Source: Clostridium sp. UBA3947 (GTDB lineage Bacteria; Bacillota; Clostridia; Clostridiales; Clostridiaceae). Taken from it: a stretch of DNA of 10,302 bases. Below the pieces are notes generated by a model. It made no database searches. It saw only the letters and a list, made by a program, of their open reading frames with translations, and was not told the origin of the DNA. The position numbers were made by a program, and so were the translations under genes. Positions 7,022 through 10,302 of the stretch are shown one piece after another. The stretch spans positions 1 to 10,302 of the forward strand of contig DGDR01000017.1 of NCBI GenBank assembly GCA_002385545.1. The letters are read 5' to 3'. Positions within the stretch are counted from its first letter, which is position 1. Every line of letters begins with the position of its first letter.

Positions 7022-7714
7022 CTATTTAATTTCTATATCTGATAGAAGTGGCTCCTGCTTAGCCATATCAGCTAACTTCTTATCAAGTTTTACTGCTGCC
7101 TTTAAATATTCAGTAGCCTTTTCCTTATTGCCTTTCCTAGCCTCTATAACTGCTATACCATAATTACTCAAGGCTTTTAAATTATCCTCTTTACCAGAAC
7201 TTAAAACCTTTTCATACCACTTCAAAGCATTATCATAATCAAAGGATATATCATAGGCTAAAGCCATATTATACATAGCATAAGAGTAGCCAGGATTAAT
7301 ATCTAAAGCCTTTTCAATTTCATCAAAACCATTGGACTTTCTATCATAGCATAGTGCTATTCCTTTTATAGTATAAGCCCTATAGTTGTTATTATCCTCT
7401 GCTAAAACCTCATCTGCCAACTGAACTGCATCTTTAAACTTTTTATTATTAAAAAGCTCTTGGGCCTGATTGCATTTTTCATCTAGGGCCTTCTTTTTCT
7501 CTTCAGCCTTTTTTATCTCCTGATTCTGCAGCTCTATTTCAGCTTCCTTCTGCTTTTTTATTTCCTCTGCTTCTTTTAATTTTTGCTCATATTCAACCTT
7601 AATCCTCTTTTCATTTTCCTTAGTTTCCTTATGGACCTTATAGCTATAACAAATTCCAGCTGCAGCAAGTACTATAAATAATATAGTCAATAATATAGAA
7701 AATGTTTTTTTCAT
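7022..7714 (-). CDS. Membrane-anchored coiled-coil and TPR protein
   Basis: This 230-residue protein starts with a signal-anchor-like hydrophobic helix (residues about 5-24) after two lysines. A highly charged Lys/Glu/Gln-rich stretch at about 28-85 has the look of a long coiled coil. Three to four TPR units follow at about 82-215: FKDAVQLADEVLAEDNNNYRA, a unit around 110-145, the clear YDNALKWYEKVL unit, and KEKATEYLKAAVKL. There is no lipobox, and no SPxxA-type cleavage site stands out, so it is probably anchored with the TPRs outside. The ATG at 7714-7712 follows AAGGAGGT with 6 bases of spacing. It is monocistronic, bounded by its own promoter and terminator. TPRs suggest protein binding at the envelope; no specific family is recognised. 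Confidence 0.85.
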   Translation of the reverse strand: MKKTFSILLTILFIVLAAAGICYSYKVHKETKENEKRIKVEYEQKLKEAEEIKKQKEAEIELQNQEIKKAEEKKKALDEKCNQAQELFNNKKFKDAVQLADEVLAEDNNNYRAYTIKGIALCYDRKSNGFDEIEKALDINPGYSYAMYNMALAYDISFDYDNALKWYEKVLSSGKEDNLKALSNYGIAVIEARKGNKEKATEYLKAAVKLDKKLADMAKQEPLLSDIEIK

Positions 7715-7747
7715 GCTTGTACCTCCTTACCTAGTCAAAAAAGCATT

Positions 7748-7776
7748 ATTATATTCTAAAACATTGAGCCTGAAAA
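7748..7776 (-). promoter_or_regulatory. Candidate promoter of the coiled-coil/TPR gene
   Basis: TTTTCA (7776-7771), a 17-base spacer and a perfect TATAAT (7753-7748) lie about 33 bases before the start codon on the minus strand. The -35 matches consensus at four of six positions. Confidence 0.5.
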
Positions 7777-7830
7777 TGTACTACTAAATGCTTATCCTTG
7801 TAGCTTTCTGTAATACATAAGATTTTTTCA

Positions 7831-7859
7831 TCAACAGCAACCTCCATGCATATTATATA
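7831..7859 (+). promoter_or_regulatory. Weak candidate promoter of the plus-strand hypothetical gene
   Basis: TCAACA (7831-7836), 17 bases and TATATA (7854-7859) could drive the gene at 7916. Immediately downstream is an AAGGAGG with no usable start codon after it, and a 10-base palindrome (GGCTTAAGCC, 7864-7873). The hexamers are not strong and AT-rich sequence makes chance matches common. Confidence 0.25.
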
Positions 7860-7915
7860 AGGAGGCTTAAGCCCTCGATTTATTAAAAAATTGCTTTAAA
7901 ATCAAGGAGGATAAA

Positions 7916-8326
7916 ATGGCAGAGTTAACCATATCCATGTCAGAGGCAGTATCCCTTTTACAAAATACCCTTTCAAAAAATTCTGAAAATGTTAAAAAGG
8001 TGGAGTTATTTGAAAAAAATAAGGTTCGACTTACAATCTCAATTTCTAAGCTATTACCAGACATCCTAGTAATCTTATCCTACAAATCCTTTCAGAATGG
8101 ATTAATGAGGTTTGACGTAAACAGCAAATATCCATCTAAAATGCTTCAAGCCTTCGTAAATAACATGGAACTAGAGGATATAGATGAGGATATTTTTTAT
8201 TTGTCTGACAATGAGCTTTCTGTAAACATTAAAGATTTAATTCAAAATTACACAAATGACATTATCATTAAAGATGTTAAATTTAACAATAATATCTTCA
8301 CCTTTATTGTATCCTTTCAAATTTAA
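7916..8326 (+). CDS. Unrecognised 136-residue cytoplasmic protein
   Basis: I do not recognise this protein. It has 136 residues, no signal peptide and no convincing membrane helix, and it is acidic in its second half (LEDIDEDIFYLSDNE, about 82-96). The pattern of alternating hydrophobic residues near 28-50, 58-72 and 107-136 suggests a small alpha/beta or beta-rich fold. The start is well supported: AAGGAGG (7904-7910) lies 5 bases before the ATG. The coding frame is clean and codon use matches its neighbours. It is the only complete gene on the plus strand here, transcribed divergently from the coiled-coil/TPR gene and convergently with fumarase. A hairpin follows 19 bases after its stop. 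No function is proposed. Confidence 0.75.
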   Translation: MAELTISMSEAVSLLQNTLSKNSENVKKVELFEKNKVRLTISISKLLPDILVILSYKSFQNGLMRFDVNSKYPSKMLQAFVNNMELEDIDEDIFYLSDNELSVNIKDLIQNYTNDIIIKDVKFNNNIFTFIVSFQI

Positions 8327-8332
8327 CACCAT

Positions 8333-8402
8333 GAATATATGCTGCAGGATTTTTCTCAGCGAAGCTAAGAAAAATCCTATTTACTTATCCCAACATATAT
8401 TC
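8333..8402. terminator. Nested inverted repeat between convergent genes, likely shared terminator
   Basis: The inner hairpin is a 15-bp stem (8346-8360 with 8364-8378, one C-A mismatch) and a 3-base GAA loop. It is framed by a perfect 9-bp outer repeat, GAATATATG (8333-8341) and CATATATTC (8394-8402). It sits in the 88-base gap between the plus-strand hypothetical gene and the end of the fumarase operon. T tracts after the stem are poor on both strands (ATTTACTT on plus), so termination may be partial. Confidence 0.6.
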
Positions 8403-8414
8403 TTAATCGCCTCA

Positions 8415-8942
8415 TTATCTGCTATATATGGAATTTCCCCTGCAATCAATAGCTACAATAGCTGGAAAGTTTTCAACCTGCAGCTCCATGATAGCCTCTG
8501 TACCTAATTCTTCATAGGCTACCACCTTTGCTGCCTTAATACTTTTTGCTATTAAGGCCCCTGCACCTCCAATAGCAGCAAAATAAACAGCCTTATTTTT
8601 TATCATAGCTTTTATAACCGCTTCATTTCTTTGGCCCTTACCTATCATACCTCTAAGTCCTAAATCTAATAAGCTTGGTGCATAAGCATCCATTCTTCCG
8701 CTAGTAGTAGGACCTGCTGAACCAATCACCTGCCCTGGTTTTGCTGGTGTAGCACCAACGTAATATATAATGCTATCCTCAAGCTTAATTGGTAGCTCCT
8801 TGCCCTGAGCTAGAAGTTCAGTCAATTTCTTATGTGCAGCATCTCTTGCTGTATAAATAAAACCAGTAATATAGACCCTATCACCACAATTAAGGCCCTC
8901 TACCATTTCTTTTGTCAAAGGAGTATTTATTATCTTATCCAC
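8415..8942 (-). CDS. Fumarate hydratase class I, beta subunit (Fe-S hydro-lyase C-terminal part)
   Basis: This 175-residue subunit pairs with the alpha subunit encoded just upstream to form the oxygen-sensitive [4Fe-4S] fumarase, which interconverts fumarate and malate. It corresponds to the C-terminal swivelling domain of single-chain class I fumarases. Recognisable motifs are TARDAAH (31-37), the signature SAGPTTSGRMD (75-85), the GKGQR loop (101-105) and the IGGAGAL segment (124-130). The length is usual for split beta subunits. The start is a GTG at 8942-8940 with GGAGGGG 5 bases upstream, and the ribosome site overlaps the alpha stop codon. The gap between the two genes is 11 bases, so they are co-translated. 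L-tartrate dehydratase subunits are close relatives; fumarase is more likely in a clostridium, but the sequence alone does not settle the substrate. Confidence 0.93.
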   Translation of the reverse strand: MDKIINTPLTKEMVEGLNCGDRVYITGFIYTARDAAHKKLTELLAQGKELPIKLEDSIIYYVGATPAKPGQVIGSAGPTTSGRMDAYAPSLLDLGLRGMIGKGQRNEAVIKAMIKNKAVYFAAIGGAGALIAKSIKAAKVVAYEELGTEAIMELQVENFPAIVAIDCRGNSIYSR

Positions 8943-8953
8943 TGTATCCCCTC

Positions 8954-9796
8954 CTATATTTCCCTTTCTACATGTCTAGTGGCATGACAATTTATATTTA
9001 CCGCCACTGGAAGGCCTGCAATATGTGTAGGATAGGTTTCTATATTTACAGCCAAGGCTGTAGTGATACCTCCAAAGCCTTGGGGGCCTATATTACTTTT
9101 ATTTATAGCTTCAAGCATCTCTTTTTCAAGATCAGCATAATAAGGATTTTCATTTCTTTTATTTATCGGTCTAAGCAAGGCCTTTTTAGCTAGTAATGCT
9201 GCTTTATCAAAGCTCCCCCCTATACCTACTCCTACTACAATTGGTGGGCAAGGGTTAGAGCCTGCCTCCATTACAACCTTTAGTATGAAGCTTTTAACTC
9301 CTTCAATTCCATCGGAAGGCTTCAACATTGCTAGCTGACTCATATTTTCAGAACCAAAACCCTTAGGAGCTACTGTAATTTTTAGCTTATCTCCTGGCTT
9401 TACATCATAATATATTATAGCTGGTGTATTATCCTTCGTATTTTCTCTAAATATAGGGTCCTTCACTACAGATTTTCTTAAATACCCTTCCTGGTAGCCT
9501 CTTCTAACCCCTTCATTAATTGCTTCCTCTAAGCTACCTCCAACAATATGAACATCTTGTCCAATTTCAACAAAGACACAAGCCATACCAGTATCCTGGC
9601 ACATAGGCACCTGCTCATTTTTCGCAATATCTGCATTTTCTAATATCTTAGATAATATATCCTTTGGCAGTGGCTGTTCTTCCTCTTCCAATGCCTCTTC
9701 TAACCTACGATAAATATCCTCCGATAAGTTATAGTTTGATTCTATGCATAAAGTCTTAACTGTTTCAATGATTTGAGAAATATCAATCTCCCTCAT
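8954..9796 (-). CDS. Fumarate hydratase class I, alpha subunit (Fe-S cluster-binding)
   Basis: This 280-residue subunit carries the catalytic [4Fe-4S] cluster of a two-subunit class I fumarase (or closely related tartrate dehydratase). Three conserved cysteines fit the cluster ligands: C66 in PMCQDTG, C183 in SNPCPP and C270 in INCHATRH. Other family blocks are the VKDPIFRENTKDNTPAIIYYD segment (111-131), the KGFGSENMS loop (145-153) and VGIGGSFDKAALLAKKALLRP (190-210). The N-terminal ~60 residues are a helical cap. The length is normal. The ATG at 9796-9794 follows a G-rich GGGGGTGG site. The beta subunit gene follows after 11 bases. A promoter is visible just upstream, giving a leader of roughly 20 bases. 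Confidence 0.95.
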   Translation of the reverse strand: MREIDISQIIETVKTLCIESNYNLSEDIYRRLEEALEEEEQPLPKDILSKILENADIAKNEQVPMCQDTGMACVFVEIGQDVHIVGGSLEEAINEGVRRGYQEGYLRKSVVKDPIFRENTKDNTPAIIYYDVKPGDKLKITVAPKGFGSENMSQLAMLKPSDGIEGVKSFILKVVMEAGSNPCPPIVVGVGIGGSFDKAALLAKKALLRPINKRNENPYYADLEKEMLEAINKSNIGPQGFGGITTALAVNIETYPTHIAGLPVAVNINCHATRHVEREI

Positions 9797-9825
9797 TATG
9801 CCACCCCCAGTATCTCTTTAAAATA

Positions 9826-9854
9826 ATTATACACAAATTCTAATACTTTTTCCA
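9826..9854 (-). promoter_or_regulatory. Candidate promoter of the fumarase operon
   Basis: The minus strand shows TGGAAA (9854-9849), a 17-base spacer and a perfect TATAAT (9831-9826), 29 bases before the alpha-subunit ATG. The -35 matches consensus at four of six positions. Confidence 0.5.
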
Positions 9855-9870
9855 TAGCTCCTAGATTTAC

Positions 9871-9893
9871 AAAAAAGCTGCTCTGCAGCTTTT
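9871..9893 (-). terminator. Orphan intrinsic terminator upstream of the fumarase promoter
   Basis: A perfect 9-bp stem (9873-9881 with 9885-9893) with a 3-base loop is followed on the minus strand by six T residues (9876-9871, partly in the stem). It is a textbook terminator for minus-strand transcription, but no minus-strand protein gene lies between it and the plus-strand gene at 10012. It may end an unannotated short RNA, or insulate the fumarase promoter. Confidence 0.65.
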
Positions 9894-10011
9894 AGAGGTC
9901 AGTAGTCAGACATTAACTACACCAAAGATCTCACTTTCTTAAATTATCCTCCATCATATTCTCATATTTTATCCTAATTATTACTATATATAAATAGTAT
10001 TAATTATCGAG
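9894..10011. other. Intergenic region between divergent genes, with a short repeat and an inverted repeat
   Basis: No protein gene is visible; the longest small frame with an ATG on the minus strand has eight codons. It contains a tandem heptamer-like repeat (GGTCAGT then AGTCAGA, 9897-9910) and an inverted repeat TACTAT (9982-9987) / ATAGTA (9994-9999) just upstream of the plus-strand gene. On the minus strand a poor promoter-like pair (TTTATA, 17 bases, TAAAAT) could start an RNA of about 90 bases ending at the orphan terminator. Confidence 0.4.
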
Positions 10012-10302
10012 GTGAGTGCCGTAACAAGGAGAAAATTTTATCTTATAGTACTTTTGCTATCTTTATTTTTTATCCTAGAGATAGCTTATCTAACAACTAG
10101 GCTTTTAAGAGAAAACTTATATTTATTTAGCTTATCAGCCTATAACGCTAAAAAAGTGGATTCTTCTTTAACAACAGGATGCTCTCCCCCTAATAAAAAA
10201 CAAGGTTATTTAATCTCATACTCTCCTTCTAACAATGAAGAATGGCTATGTGGTATTAATAATGCCGATTATATATTTGAATATATAAACAATGAAGGAC
10301 TG
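10012..10302 (+). CDS. Unrecognised membrane-anchored protein, 5' part only
   Basis: About 97 residues are visible before the right edge. A short basic N-terminus (TRRK) is followed by a hydrophobic helix at about residues 9-25 (FYLIVLLLSLFFILEIA). The rest is polar, with two cysteines in the visible part (in GCSPP and WLCGI), and most likely lies outside the membrane. The helix could be an uncleaved anchor or a signal peptide. The GTG at 10012 is the only standard start upstream of the helix in this frame. Its ribosome site is poor, because the good GAGGTGA match overlaps the start codon itself, so the start is uncertain. The frame is open to the window end. It runs divergently from the fumarase operon. 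I do not recognise the family. Confidence 0.6.
   Translation, partial: MSAVTRRKFYLIVLLLSLFFILEIAYLTTRLLRENLYLFSLSAYNAKKVDSSLTTGCSPPNKKQGYLISYSPSNNEEWLCGINNADYIFEYINNEGL

Noticed and set aside
7867..8064. Open frame on the minus strand opposite the plus-strand hypothetical gene
   Set aside because: The plus-strand gene has a strong AAGGAGG site and a longer frame; the opposite frame has no start signal.
8912..9193. Open frame on the plus strand opposite the fumarase genes
   Set aside because: It is antisense to the C-terminal cluster-binding cysteine region of the alpha subunit, which is clearly the real coding strand.
9797..10011. Riboswitch controlling the fumarase operon
   Set aside because: A terminator is present, but a good promoter lies downstream of it and I find no conserved aptamer core or alternative anti-terminator pairing.

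Overview
The window is AT-rich with tight gene packing, Gram-positive Shine-Dalgarno sites (AGGAGG, AGAGGTG) and several GTG/TTG starts. The gene set is typical of an anaerobic clostridium: a thioredoxin reductase relative that appears to have lost its NADPH site, a two-subunit [4Fe-4S] fumarase, a YitT-family membrane protein and an ECF sigma factor. I infer a member of Clostridia (Clostridiaceae-like); the species cannot be named from this window. Ten genes lie on the minus strand and two on the plus strand. I see no tRNA, rRNA, CRISPR array, insertion sequence or prophage gene.

Layout. Positions 1-973 (minus) hold a thioredoxin gene followed by a thioredoxin-reductase-like flavoprotein cut by the left edge, expressed from a near-consensus promoter overlapped by a perfect palindrome. 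Positions 1054-2238 (minus) hold isoaspartyl dipeptidase, in which glutamate replaces the usual metal-bridging carbamylated lysine. Positions 2300-3592 (minus) hold a TPR protein with repeats on both sides of one membrane segment. Positions 3712-5756 (minus) are an ECF sigma / zinc-finger anti-sigma operon with an ATGA start-stop overlap, an ECF-like candidate self-promoter and a strong hairpin terminator. Positions 5889-6770 (minus) hold a YitT/DUF2179 membrane protein. Positions 7022-7714 (minus) hold a second membrane-anchored coiled-coil/TPR protein with a long terminator. Positions 7916-8326 (plus) hold an unrecognised 136-residue protein. Positions 8415-9796 (minus) hold the fumarase alpha and beta subunits. 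Positions 10012 to the right edge (plus) hold the start of an unrecognised membrane-anchored protein.

How the parts work together. The thioredoxin pair is a redox module that may draw electrons from ferredoxin rather than NADPH. The sigma/anti-sigma pair is a transmembrane signalling module: the anti-sigma should hold the sigma factor at the membrane until its roughly 380-residue outer domain senses something. The two TPR proteins are probably envelope scaffolds; a link to the sigma system is only suggested by proximity. Isoaspartyl dipeptidase (releases aspartate) and fumarase (fumarate/malate) touch neighbouring parts of metabolism but are not in one operon here.

The most notable points are the apparent pyridine-nucleotide-independent thioredoxin reductase, the anti-sigma factor with a large uncharacterised outer domain and its own predicted promoter, the double-sided TPR protein, and an orphan terminator facing the fumarase operon that could mark a small RNA.
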